Source: Archivesica marissinica (lineage: Eukaryota > Mollusca > Bivalvia > Venerida > Vesicomyidae). Taken from it: 64,000 nucleotides of DNA. Shown in pieces: positions 13,601-24,052 of the stretch. Numbering within the stretch: the stretch's first letter is position 1; every line of letters begins with the position of its first letter. The stretch spans positions 52,779,496 to 52,843,495 of the forward strand of contig CM026395.1 in assembly GCA_014843695.1 (NCBI GenBank). Direction: 5' to 3'. The notes under the pieces are model-generated. The model was given only the letters and a program-made list of their open reading frames with translations. It had not been told where the DNA came from and did not search any database. The position numbers and the translations under genes are program-made.

Positions 13601-14757
13601 CATGTACCTGTATAAGTTTATCATAGATACGCAATGTACTATGACATGTACCTGTATAAGTTTATCATGTACTATGACATGTACCTGTATAAGTTTATCA
13701 TGTACTATGACATGTACCTGTATAAGTTTATCATGTACTATGACATGTACCTGTATAAGTTTATCATAGATACACAATGTACTATGACATGTACCTGTAT
13801 AAGTTTATCATGTACTATGACATATACCTATATAAGTTTATCATGTACTATGACATGTACCTGTATAAGTTTATCATGTACTATGACATGTACCTGTATA
13901 AGTTTATCATAGATACGCAATGTACTATGACATGTACCTGTATAAGTTTATCATAGATACCAATGTACTATGACATGTACCTGTATAAGTTTATCATGTG
14001 TACTATGACATGTACCTGTATAAGTTTATCATAGATACACAATGTACTATGACATGTACCTGTATAAGTTTATCATGTACTATGACATGTACTGTATAAG
14101 TTATCATAGATCACAATGTACTATGACATGTACCTGTATAAGTTTATCATAGATACGCAATGTACTATGACATGTACCTGTATAAGTTTATCATAGATAC
14201 GCAATGTACTATGACATGTACCTGTATAAGTTTATCATAGATACGCAATGTACTATGACATGTACCTGTATAAGTTTATCATAGATACGCAATGTACTAT
14301 GACATGTACCTGTATAAGTTTATCATGTACTATGACATGTACCTGTATAAGTTTATCATGTACTATGACATGTACCTGTATAAGTTTATCATAGATAACA
14401 ATGTACTATGACATGTACCTGTATAAGTTTATCATAGATACACAATGTACTATGACATGTACCTGTATAAGTTTATCATAGATACGCAATGTACTATGAC
14501 ATGTACCTGTATAAGTTTATCATGTTGTACTATGACATGTACCTGTATAAGTTTATCATGTACTATGACATGTACCTGTATAAGTTTATCATAGATACAC
14601 AATGTACTATGACATGTACCTGTATAAGTTTATCATAGATACACAATGTACTATGACATGTACCTGTATAAGTTTATCATAGATACGCAATGTACTATGA
14701 CATGTACCTGTATAAGTTTATCATAGATACACAATGTACTATGACATGTACCTGTAT
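10690..14757. repeat. 33/44-bp minisatellite, over 100 units
   Basis: Two unit types alternate: 33 bp (TGTACTATGAC + ATGTACCTGTA + TAAGTTTATCA) and 44 bp, the same plus TAGATACGCAA or TAGATACACAA. Nearly all copies are identical, which suggests recent expansion or homogenisation. It lies in the intron upstream of the first visible TAF7 exon and stops about 26 bp before its 3' splice site. The 60-158-codon open frames arise because 33 is divisible by 3. Confidence 0.97.
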
Positions 14758-14783
14758 AAAGCATTTAATATTTCATACTTCAG

Positions 14784-14842
14784 TTACTCCACCATTAAAA
14801 AATGTGAAGAAGAAAAGATTTAGAAAAACGCTAAAGAAAAAG
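14784..14842 (+). CDS. TAF7: TAF7 exon a (basic block)
   Basis: Acceptor TACTTCAG precedes 14,784 and donor GTAAGC follows 14,842. Two bases complete a split codon, then 19 codons read TPPLKNVKKKRFRKTLKKK, a hallmark stretch of TAF7. The upstream exon is not visible. The exon is too short to stand out as an open frame. Confidence 0.85.
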
Positions 14843-17800
14843 GTAAGCTTGTATTTATTGTTTGATTGTAATAAGATCTCTTCATTGTCTTATACTCTTT
14901 GACAGAATGAGGCAATCACTAGTGGTGATGGTGAAATGCATGCTGTGTTTCTGGGGCTTGTTACCCACACCGTGTCCCTCTCTGTGCCATCTCAGTATAC
15001 ATTGTATGAGACACCCAAAAGTTCATAAATCTTTTAATATATTATATTGATATATGCTATCATGTATTGATGCATAATGCACCATTTTTCACTCTACATA
15101 AGATATAATCACAGAAGTAGATAAAACAGGCAGGTGTGTGCGTGCGTGTGTGTGTGTGTGTGTGCATGCGTGCGTGCGTGTGTGTGCATGCGTGCATGTT
15201 TTTTATATTTTATTCTTCCTATCTAAATTGATGTGTGCCCCCCATTGAACCCCACTTAATATATAAATGTCAGAACAATGATAAATCATAGTAACTATAC
15301 CTTTCTTACATAGTATGTTGATAACTATATACGAAGCATGTAAGGCTACTAGTGGGTGTACTCTGACCCCTACTAGTCAATGGACGGAGCAAATAAATGG
15401 GGTTCCCCTTTGGTGGTGCCCGAAGCAAACAAAAAAACGTTCAATATAGAATGCACAATGTTATGTTATTCCACTCAATTTATGGCATGGGTGGCCGAGT
15501 GGTTACAGTCGGTGACTTCAAAATCCCTGCCACTCACCACTGTAGGTTCAAATCTCCCTGGGGGTATTGAATTCATTTGTGCGAGAAAATTATCCAGCTG
15601 GTTAGTGGTTCTACCTGCCTGTGATTGATGCGTGAAATAGTGTTCTGAAGGAAGGATCTTCATTCACCAATAATAGCCGGAGAGCCGGCATATGGCATAC
15701 GCCATTTGTGCGACTTATACCCCAAGAACAAAGAAACAGTTATTACAACCCATGGATGTACTATACCCATGTCGGTCCATCTGTTGGTACAACGGTTGAG
15801 CCTATTACATATTTGCAACCCCATCATTTTTAAGCTACAGTCAAACCTGTGCTAATGGTCACCTATATTGAGCAACCAACATGTATTTAACAACCATTTT
15901 CCAGATTCGTAATAAACTATGTTTTTTTATTTTACATTTGACCTCTATTAAGCTGCCACCTATGCTAAGCAGCCACTTTCTGTGATTCCCTTGGCTGGCT
16001 GCTTAACCCTTTCCTTCATAGAAATTTAGGTTAATATACCATTATATCTCCATACAAACGACAGCCATTTAGCTATCATACAGTGGATAAGTAGTCACCA
16101 TATCTATCCCACCTCCATAGATATTACTGGGACTACATGAGATTTAGGTTAATATACCATTATATCTCCATACATACGACAGCCATTTAGCTATCATGCA
16201 GTGGATAAGTAGTCACCATATCTATGCCACCTCCATAAATATTACTGGGACTACATAGAGATTTAGGTTAATATACTATTATATCTCCCTACAAATGACA
16301 GCCATTTAGCTATCATGCAGTGGATAAGTAGTGGCCATATCTATCCCACCTCCATAGATATTACTGGGACTACATGAGAATCTGGCCTTTATTATGAATA
16401 TTGCTTTGGCTACTATCTTGTCAATGTATGTCGTATTGGTAATGGCGTCAAGAGGTGCTTCTATGGGGGTAAGGGTTAAGACAGGTTTGACTGTACCTCT
16501 ATAAGTTTAGAAATAGTTTATTATGTTGACAGTATATGGATCAACCTGATATAGAGAAAGAAGTGAAACGGTTATTTCGAACTGATGCCGAAGCTATAAG
16601 CGTCAAGTGGGAACTTATTACAGAGGATGAAAAAGGAGCCACAGAGAAGTTAGAAGGTACAGGGGGTCCAGTACCCGATGGAGCTTTCAAACGGACAGAT
16701 ACTGCTGGTAGTCTTGATTTAGGTAGGTTCACAATAGGAAGATAGTAGGCCTACTGTTCTACCAGTGTAACAAGTGCGAGCCGTTTCTCTTTCAATTTAT
16801 TCCCCACACACACGTACTGCTACACAAACTCAATCCCATTTACTGTCAAAATCTCGCCCTGTCGCTTCCAAGAATCATGGCGGAGTGTTGTTCATTCATT
16901 CTGTATATCTATTTTCTCCTTCTCTATGTTCATTTACTTTTCGTTTCTCATCTTCTAATTGTTGTTTCTCTTTCATTTAACTTTCAAAACCTTTCATGTT
17001 CTGTACTCATATTTACATAAATATTATGAATTAAGTTTAGTAATGTTATAAGTAAGCACATATATGTTATCATTCTAAAACATTACATTTTCCCTAAAGA
17101 AAAATCATTGATTTATGAAATTGTAAACTATTATGCCATGAAATGTTTGTGTATATTATTTAGAAAGGAGAGGACAATCATAAGCTATACAGCTTTCTGT
17201 CCAATTCCTTATATCAGTTGTTGTAAATAATCATGTATTGACAGAAAATAAATATGTTTAAACTAAACTCAATCCCACCCAAATAATGCAATGCCAGAGT
17301 GTATGTATATGGTAGGTATGCTCCGTCTTAACTAATATGCATGTAAATCATGAAAACATGATACTAAAGAATACAGGTATGAAAATAGACAACGGAAGCC
17401 ATTTCTCTTTTGAATACAACACGATTCTGCTACTTATCAATTTATTCCCCACACACACGTACTGCTAGCAACTAGCGATATTATCATGAGACACTCTACT
17501 AGCCTTCCACAGTCATTTATGTATGTAGTAGGGATGAGAGCGAATAGCTAAATGGCATTCGAATATTCGAAAGTTGTATTCGAATATTCAATGAATATTT
17601 CACATCAAGTCCTAACTTTTTCCAACCTGACCGTTATTCACGCGTGTATTTTACACCTCGTGAACTTGGCTGCATGTAAATAATTAATGATTCTAAAACA
17701 ACGATCTTGTACAAAGTGTCAAGGCGTCCGAGGGAGCGTGAGAGATTGGGAACAGGTGGCAAGTTGGCACACAAACATCTGAGGCGGTGTGAACTTTATG

Positions 17801-20800
17801 GTTTGAAATAACTAGAAATAACCATTATTAAAACAAATACTGAAAATAAATGTATTTTTTTTGTATTCGAATACCGAAATAGGATTCGTATATCCGGTCA
17901 GGTATTCGGATATTTGGTCGCATCCCTAGTATGTACTATAGTATATGTTCCTCTAGCTCCAGCCCTGTATGGGGTAGTTAGGCAGCTCAGGGAGACTGCC
18001 TCCCATGTAATCCTCTAGCTCCAGCCCTGTATGGGGTATTGAGGCAGCTCAGGGACACTGCCTCCCACATAATCCTCCAGCTCCAGCCCTGTATGGGGTA
18101 GTGAGGCAGCTCAGGGAGACTGCCTCCCATGTAATCCTCTAGCTCCAGCCCTGTATGGGGTATTGAGGCAGCTCAGGGAGACTGCCTCCCATGTAATCCT
18201 CTAGCTCTAGCCCTGTATGAGGTAGTTAGGCAGCTCAGGGAGACTGCCTCCCAATGTAATCCTCTAGCTCCATGGTCCAGCCCTGTATGGGGTAGTTAGG
18301 CAGCTCAGGGAGACTGCCTCCCATGTAATCCTCTAGCTCCAGCCCTGTATGGGGTAGTTAGGCAGCTCAGGGAGACTGCCTCCCATGTAATCATCTAGCT
18401 CCATGGTCCAGCCCTGTATGGGGTAGTTAGGCAGCTCAGGGAGACTGCCTCCCATGTAATCCTCTAGCTCCAGCCCTGTATGGGGTAGTTAGGCAGCTCA
18501 GGGAGACTGCCTCCCATGTAATCCTCTAGCTCCAGCCCTGTATGGGGTAGTTAGGCAGCTCAGGGAGAATATGCCCCCATATAATCCTCCAGCTCCAGCC
18601 CTGTATGGGGTAGTGAGGCAGCTCAGGGAAACTGTGCCCCCACATAATCCTCCAGCTCCAGCCCTGTATGGGGTAGTGAGGCAGCTCAGGGTGACTATGC
18701 CCCCCACGTAATCCTCTAGCTCCAGCCCTGTATGTGGTAGTGAGGCAGCTCAGGGAAACTATGCCTCCCATGTAATCCTCCAGCTCCAGCCCTGTATGTG
18801 GTAGTGAGGCAGCTCAGGGAAACTATGCCTCCCACATAATCCTCTAGCTCCAGCCCTGTATGTGGTAGTGAGGCAGCTCAGGGAAACTATGCCTCCCATG
18901 TAATCCTCCAGCCCTGTATGTGGTAGTGAGGCAGCTCAGGGAAACTATGCCTCCCATGTAATCCTCTAGCTCCAGCCCTGTATGGGGTAGTGAGGCAGCT
19001 CAGGGAGACTATGCCCCCACATAATCCTCCAGCCCTGTATGGGGCAGTGAGGCAGTTCAGAACTTCACGGAGACTCTATCTCCAACGTCACCCTCTAGCT
19101 CAAGTCGTTAGATACCATATTCATTACTTTATAAAGCAGTATGTTTTCATTGTCCGCCTCTGTGGTTACAGTCACTGACTTGTATACCACTGTAAACTAT
19201 CAGCACTGATGGTCCCTGATTCGAGCGCCGCTCAGAGCGTGTCTCTTTATATGAAAAGGTTGGCAGTTTCTTACGGAGTTTGATGCACCAAGTACTTGTT
19301 TAATGCTGAAGCCCAGGAATGGTATTGGACGTAAAAACCGAACAAACAAACAAACATTACTTTATAGATATATTTGGTGAACTGAGTACCTCCGATGATG
19401 ATGATGAGAAGGATGTGAATATAATGGATAGTGAGGATGATGGTTCCCGGCCACAGAGCTATCTCAAGCTGGAGGACAGTAATTCACAGCAGAACAAACA
19501 AGACGACCAGCTCATCAACTTGGAAAACTTGATGCTTGGTGGGAACCAGGGATTGGAGGACCCAGAAGCATGTAAGTTACCAGAAGTGAAATGTAGCAGG
19601 GAATTTATAAACTATATACTGGTATGTATTGATGCAATACCGGTATGTATTGATGCAATACTGGTATGTATTGATGCAATACTGGTATGTATTGATGCAA
19701 TACTGGTATGTATTCTCGCAATACCTGTATGTATTGATGCAATACTGGTATATATTGATACAATACCGGTATGTATTAATGCAATACTGGAATGTATTGA
19801 TGCAATACTGGTATGTATTAATGCAATACTGGAATGCATTGATGCAATACTGTATGCATTGATGCAATACTGGTATGTATTGATGCAATACTGGTATGTA
19901 TTGATGCAATACTGGTATGTATTGATGCAATACTGGAATGTATTGATGCAATACTGGAATGTATTGATGCAATACTGTATGCATTGATGCAATACTGGTA
20001 TGTATTGATGCAATACTGGAATGTATTCTCGCAATACTGGTATGTATTGATGCAATACTGGTATGTATTGATGCAATACTGTATGCATTGATGCAATACT
20101 GGTATGTATTGATGCAATACTGGTATGTATTGATGCAATACTGTATGCATTGATGCAATACTGTATGCATTAATGCAATACTGGTATGTATTCTCGCAAT
20201 ACTGGTATGTAATGAAGCAATACTGGTATGTATTGATGCAATACTGGAATGTATTGATGCAATACTGGTATGTATTGATGCAATACTGTATGCATTGATG
20301 CAATACTGGTATGTATTGATGCAATACTGGTATGTATTGATGCAATACTGGTATGTATTGATGCAATACTGGAATGTATTGATGCAATACTGGAATGTAT
20401 TGATGCAATACTGTATGCACTGATGCAATACTAGTATGTATTGATGCAATACTGGTATGTATTGATGCAATACTGGAATGTATTCTCGCAATACTGGTAT
20501 GTATTGATGCAATACTGGTATGTATTGATGCAATACTGGTATGTATTGATGCAATACTGGAATGTATTGATGCAATACTGGTATGTATTGATGCAATACT
20601 GGTATGTATTGATGCAATACTGGTATATATTGATGCAATACTGTATGCATTGATGCAATACTGGTATGTATTGATGCAATACTGGTATGTATTGATGCAA
20701 TACTGGAATGTATTCTCGCAATACTGGTATGTATTGATGCAATACTGGTATGTATTGATGCAATACTGGTATGTATTGATGCAATACTGGAATGTATTGA

Positions 20801-21638
20801 TGCAATACTGGTATGTATTGATGCAATACTGGTATGTATTGATGCAATACTGGTATATATTGATGCAATACTGTATGCATTGATGCAATACTGGTATGTA
20901 TTGATGCAATACTGGTATGTATTGATGCAATACTGGAATGTATTCTCGCAATACTGGTATGTATTGATGCAATACTGGTATGTATTGATGCAATACTGGT
21001 ATGTATTGATGCAATACTGGTATGTATTCTCGCAATACTGGTATGTATTCTCGCAATACTGGTATGTATTCTCGCAATACTGGTATGTATTGATGCAATA
21101 CTGGAATGTATTCTCATAATACTGGTATGTATTCTCACAATACCTGTATGTATTGATGCAATACTGGTATGTATTCTCGCAATACTGGTATGTATTCTCG
21201 CAATACTGGTATGTATTCTCGCAATACTGGTATGTATTCTCGCAATACCTGTATGTATTGATGCAATACCTGTATGTATTGATGCAATACCTGTATGTAT
21301 TGATGCAATACTGGAATGTATTCTCGCAATACCTGTATGTATTGATGCAATACTGGAATGTATTCTCGCAATACCTGTATGTATTAATGCAATAATGGTA
21401 TGTATTAATGCAATACCTGTATGTATTGATGCAATACTGGAATGTATTCTCACAATACCTGTATGTATTGATGCAATACTGGAATGTATTCTCGCAATAC
21501 CTGTATGTATTGATGCCATGTTTTTCAGCGACCGACATGCAAATGAAGCTGAGTGATCTTGGGAGGCAGCTAGAAGACATTACACAAGACATGAAGAGAG
21601 AGACGTTGGATGCTACACAAGATATACTCAATACCTAG
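14784..21638 (+). CDS. TAF7: TAF7 (TFIID subunit 7), 3' part of gene, four exons
   Basis: Joined exons 14,784-14,842, 16,533-16,722, 19,368-19,571 and 21,529-21,638 (563 bp) encode about 186 residues. TAF7 is a nuclear subunit of the TFIID general transcription factor that binds TAF1. The match rests on the conserved order LKNV-basic block-FRKT-KKK, then a PDIEKEVKRLF-TDAEA segment, then IFGELS followed by an acidic stretch with VNIMDSED, then a predicted coiled coil; vertebrate TAF7 has the same order. Splice phases (1, 0, 1, 1) agree at every junction and all introns are GT-AG. The N-terminal domain is not found here and must lie upstream or in the gap. The C-terminus is about half as long after the acidic block as in vertebrates. 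Confidence 0.88.
15131..15195. repeat. TG/TGCG microsatellite
   Basis: Interrupted TG repeat with GCGTGCG and GCATGCG blocks. Confidence 0.9.
15484..15725 (+). repeat. SINE-D-like copy
   Basis: Head GGTGGCCGAGTGGTTACAG (A box) and GTAGGTTCAAATCTCCC (B box), like the inverted copies at 3,508 and 36,962. The downstream part partly matches (CCAGCTGGTTAGTGGTTCT) and then continues into a stretch ending near ACTTATACCCC. Confidence 0.6.
15838..16493. mobile_element. pogo/Tigger-like MITE with internal triplication
   Basis: Inverted ends CAGTCAAACCTGT / ACAGGTTTGACTG sit between TA dinucleotides (15,836-15,837 and 16,494-16,495), as expected for a TA target duplication. No transposase is present. 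Ends starting CAGTCAAACC are typical of pogo/Tigger-like elements (recalled, not searched). Fragments with the same end lie at 22,954 and 24,244. The interior holds three 119-bp direct repeats. Confidence 0.7.
16018..16378. repeat. 119-bp repeat, three copies inside the MITE
   Basis: Each copy starts near AGATTTAGGTTAATATACC and ends near TATTACTGGGACTACAT. They lie inside the CAGTCAAACC element and differ by a few substitutions. Confidence 0.9.
16533..16722 (+). CDS. TAF7: TAF7 exon b
   Basis: Acceptor GTTGACAG precedes 16,533 and donor GTAGGT follows 16,722. The exon starts in phase 0 with Tyr and ends one base into a codon. Its 63 codons include PDIEKEVKRLFRTDAEA and VKWELITEDE, the block that directly follows the basic block in known TAF7 proteins. 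The remaining Gly-rich part is variable in the family. Confidence 0.9.
17529..17928. mobile_element. hAT-like MITE with 8-bp target duplication
   Basis: 400 bp with inverted ends TAGGGATGAGAGCGAATA and TAGGGATGCGACCAAATA (right end inverted). The flanks are GTATGTAG on the left and GTATGTAC on the right, a 7-of-8 match, as for an hAT 8-bp target duplication. TTCGAATA motifs recur near both ends. There is no coding capacity. Confidence 0.8.
17945..19062. repeat. 62-bp minisatellite, about 18 copies, in TAF7 intron
   Basis: Units contain CCTCTAGCTCCAGCCCTG, TATGGGGTAGTTAGGCAG and GGAGACTGCCTCCCATG. Later copies drift (TATGTGGTAGTGAGG, AAACTATGCC). It begins about 16 bp after the hAT-like MITE. 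Confidence 0.95.
19150..19355 (+). repeat. SINE-F with AAAC tail, just upstream of TAF7 exon c
   Basis: tRNA-like start (GCCTCTGTGGTTACAG; CTGATTCGAGCGCC as B box), a body, and a 3' tail GGACGTAAAAACCGAACAAACAAACAAAC. The tail ends 12 bp before the exon. The head is weak; the tail form is the better evidence. Confidence 0.5.
19368..19571 (+). CDS. TAF7: TAF7 exon c (acidic block)
   Basis: Acceptor TTTATAG precedes 19,368 and donor GTAAGT follows 19,571. The split codon with exon b gives Asp, then IFGELSTSDDDDEKDVNIMD, matching the family's IF-DLS-acidic-INIID region. It ends one base into a codon. The C-terminal part is polar (Gln/Asn/Asp rich). Confidence 0.88.
19572..21528 (+). other. TAF7: TAF7 intron between exons c and d, almost all minisatellite
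   Basis: 1,957 bp, GT-AG; about 97 percent is the 21-bp array. Unique sequence is only about 45 bp at the 5' end and the terminal TTTTTCAG. Confidence 0.88.
19614..21519. repeat. 21-bp minisatellite filling a TAF7 intron, about 92 copies
   Basis: Unit TGTATTGATGCAATACTGGTA, with variants TTCTCGCAATAC, GGAATG for GGTATG, and a shorter unit with CTGTATGCAT. Blocks of about 230 bp are themselves repeated (about 20,415-21,110). The 684-codon minus frame over this stretch is repeat translation. Confidence 0.97.
21529..21638 (+). CDS. TAF7: TAF7 last visible exon (coiled coil, stop)
   Basis: Acceptor TTTTTCAG precedes 21,529. With the base carried from exon c the first codon is Ser, followed by 35 residues rich in Met, Leu, Gln and Glu (TDMQMKLSDLGRQLEDITQD), then TAG at 21,636-21,638. 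TAF7 proteins have a C-terminal coiled coil here, usually longer. The stop lies about 12 bp before the 69-bp array, so either the array replaced the end of the gene or a further exon is spliced in from elsewhere. Confidence 0.75.
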
Positions 21639-21649
21639 CACAAGCAAAC

Positions 21650-22690
21650 TAGTCGGCGTAGAGGTATATCTAATGTATGGCCCTCTAAGGGAATATAGAG
21701 AGGGTTAACTAGGAAGTCGTGATAGCGTAGAGGTATATCTAATGTATGGCCCTCTAAGGGAATATAGAGAGGGTTAACTAGGAAGTCGTGATAGCGTAGA
21801 GGTATATCTAATGTATGGCCCTCTAAGGGAATATAGAGAGGGTTAACTAGGAAGTCGTGATAGCGTAGAGGTATATCTAATGTATGGCCCTCTAAGGGAA
21901 TATAGAGAGGGTTAACTAGGAAGTCGTGATAGCGTAGAGGTATATCTAATGTATGACCCTCTAAGGGAATATAGAGAGGGTTAACTAGGAAGTCGTGATA
22001 GCGTAGAGGTATATCTAATGTATGGCCCTCTAAGGGAATATAGAGAGGGTTAACTAGGAAGTCGTGATAGCGTAGAGGTATATCTAATGTATGACCCTCT
22101 AAGGGAATATAGAGAGGGTTAACTAGGAAGTCGTGATAGCGTAGAGGTATATCTAATGTATGGCCCTCTAAGGGAATATAGAGAGGGTTAACTAGGAAGT
22201 CGTGATAGCGTAGAGGTATATCTAATGTATGGCCCTCTAAGGGAATATAGAGAGGGTTAACTAGGAAGTCGTGATAGCATAGAGGTATATCTAATGTATG
22301 GCCCTCTAAGGGAACATACAGAGGTTAACTAGGAAGTCGTGATAGCATAGAGGTATATCTAATGTATGGCCCTCTAAGGGAACATACAGAGGTTAACTAG
22401 GAAGTCGTGATAGCATAGAGGTATATCTAATGTATGACCCTCTAAGGGAACATACAGAGGGTTAACTAGGAAGTCGTGATAGCGTAGAGGTATATCTAAT
22501 GTATGGCCCTCTAAGGGAATATAGAAAGGGTTAACTAGGAAGTCGTCATAGCGTAGAGGTATATCTAATGTATGGCCCTCTAAGGGAATATACAGAGGGT
22601 TAACTAGGAAGTCGTGATAGCGTAGAGGTATATCTAATGTATGGCCCTCTAAGGGAATATAGAGAGGGTTAACTAGGAAGTCATGGTTGT
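21650..22690. repeat. 69-bp minisatellite, about 15 copies, contiguous with a SINE
   Basis: Units run GGAAGTCGTGATAGCGTAG, GTATATCTAATGTATGGC, CCTCTAAGGGAATATAGAG. The first part equals the 5' end of SINE-A (GGAAGTCGTGATAGCGCAG). The array runs directly into the SINE-A copy at 22,676. Confidence 0.95.
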
Positions 22691-22898
22691 GCATTCGCTT
22701 CAAGTGCGAAAGGTATGGAGTTCGAACCCAGCTGTAGCCGTTACGATTGTGCCCTTAGGCAAGGCATTTAAATTCCACATTGCCTCTTCTCTTTCCCTCG
22801 TGACGATGGATTCCATCAGGAATGAGTTCTCAAGAGTGATTAATATAAGTTGTAAGAACTAGTTTCGAAATCGAGCTAAAATAAATTTGTATAAACTA
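22676..22898 (+). repeat. SINE-A copy at the end of the 69-bp array
   Basis: Head shortened (GGAAGTCATGGTTGTGC...), with the anticodon arm, B box, body and tail all present. Its first bases are shared with the array unit. Confidence 0.88.
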
Positions 22899-23686
22899 AC
22901 TAGTAATTTCACGCACAATTTCACATATATTATGTTTCAAGGCCATGGTTTTATACAGTCAAACTTCTCCTAAGCAGCCAGCCAAGGGAATCTTGCATTA
23001 CCCGAGCGGGCGACATTTTTCAATGTCTCACCTCTGAATAGCCTTATTCGGAAGAAAAACCTGCTACTCAGACTTTACCGTTTAATTTCAATGTGATTTT
23101 ATTTGTTATGCTGCCATCTTATTTTCATGTGGTCTCGAAGAATGTTTTGTTGAAAAATTGCTATATATAACAGAAACATGTAAATAGACTATCGCTAATT
23201 ATTTTATCGGTATAACAAAATAAATAGTTCACCAATATCCACTGTTACACTCACAGAGGTGAACTATTTATATAATATTTCCCACAACAAAACATAATTG
23301 TGGTTACTGGACAAAATGTTGTATAAAAATTGTAAATATGTAAACTATTTAGCCCAAATCGCCCTCGAGAATGAGCCCCATTATTACATTGATATTAACA
23401 TGTTCCTTGTCATTTCAGCTTGGTAGCAACACTCCAGTGCAGTGGATACCTGATAGCGCTATTTACTTCATGAACGGCGGATGATTCCTGGAAGTCTGGA
23501 ATAAAGGAGCAGGAAGTATTGTGATTGGCCGAATACACGAAGAAATCTAACTATAGATGCGCCTAGCATACTTGTTGGCGTGTATGTCTACGGTTTCCTA
23601 CTAATCATGAATCAGTTGACAATCCTTGTATTGGATATCTGATAGTATCTTTCATTAACAACTAGCGACATGTCAATCAGTACCTG
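22899..23686. other. gene-free stretch with MITE end and small hairpin
   Basis: Contains a CAGTCAAAC element end at about 22,954, a hairpin (AAATAGTTCACC / GGTGAACTATTT, about 23,222-23,270), and an acceptor-like TCATTTCAG before 23,420 followed by a 22-codon frame to TGA. I cannot link that frame to TAF7. Confidence 0.4.
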
Positions 23687-23907
23687 TGTGGAAGTCGTGA
23701 TAGCTCATTCGTAAAGGTGCAAAAGGCACGGAGTTCGCGCCCAACCGTTGCCGTTAGGATTTGCACAATTAGGCAAGGTATTTAAATTCCATGCTTCTTC
23801 TCTCCCTCGTGGCGATGGATTCCATCAGGAATGAGGTCTCGAGAGTGATTGATATAAGATGTAGGAACTTGTTTCGCAATTGATATAAAATAAATTTGTA
23901 TAAACTA
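23687..23907 (+). repeat. SINE-A copy, head altered
   Basis: Body and tail are good. The head lacks the normal A box (GATAGCTCATTCG). Confidence 0.82.
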
Positions 23908-24052
23908 ATGTATTGAGTCATCTGAATGGTGGAGCCTCCGTGGTGTAATGGATATGGTATCTGCAGCCTAGATGAGTGGTTGTGAGTGTGAGCCATGTGG
24001 TTGTGTCTGTGGGCTCGACACTTTTATTCACGTTATGTTTCCCTTGTTGTGA

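Larger units (their letters stand above)
14843..16532 (+). other. TAF7: TAF7 intron between exons a and b
   Basis: 1,690 bp, GT-AG. It holds a TG microsatellite (15,131-15,195), a SINE-D copy and the 656-bp MITE at 15,838-16,493, whose right end is only 39 bp from the acceptor. Confidence 0.8.
16723..19367 (+). other. TAF7: TAF7 intron between exons b and c
   Basis: 2,645 bp, GT-AG. In order it holds unique DNA, an hAT-like MITE (17,529-17,928), the 62-bp array (17,945-19,062) and a SINE-like element whose AAAC tail ends about 12 bp from the acceptor. Confidence 0.85.

Noticed and set aside
11061..13912. Many 60-158-codon frames such as CTMTCTCISLS repeats
   Set aside because: 33-bp array units divisible by 3; no unique sequence.
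19577..21631. 684-codon minus-strand frame and shorter overlapping frames
   Set aside because: They lie in the 21-bp array (length divisible by 3) within a TAF7 intron on the other strand.
23420..23484. Extra last exon for TAF7 (22-codon frame after TCATTTCAG)
   Set aside because: Exon d has an in-frame stop and no donor fitting this exon was found; the peptide does not resemble the family.
23929..24050. tRNA-like head (CCTCCGTGGTGTAATGG)
   Set aside because: Only an A-box-like start; no clear B box or shared body, so not listed as a SINE.
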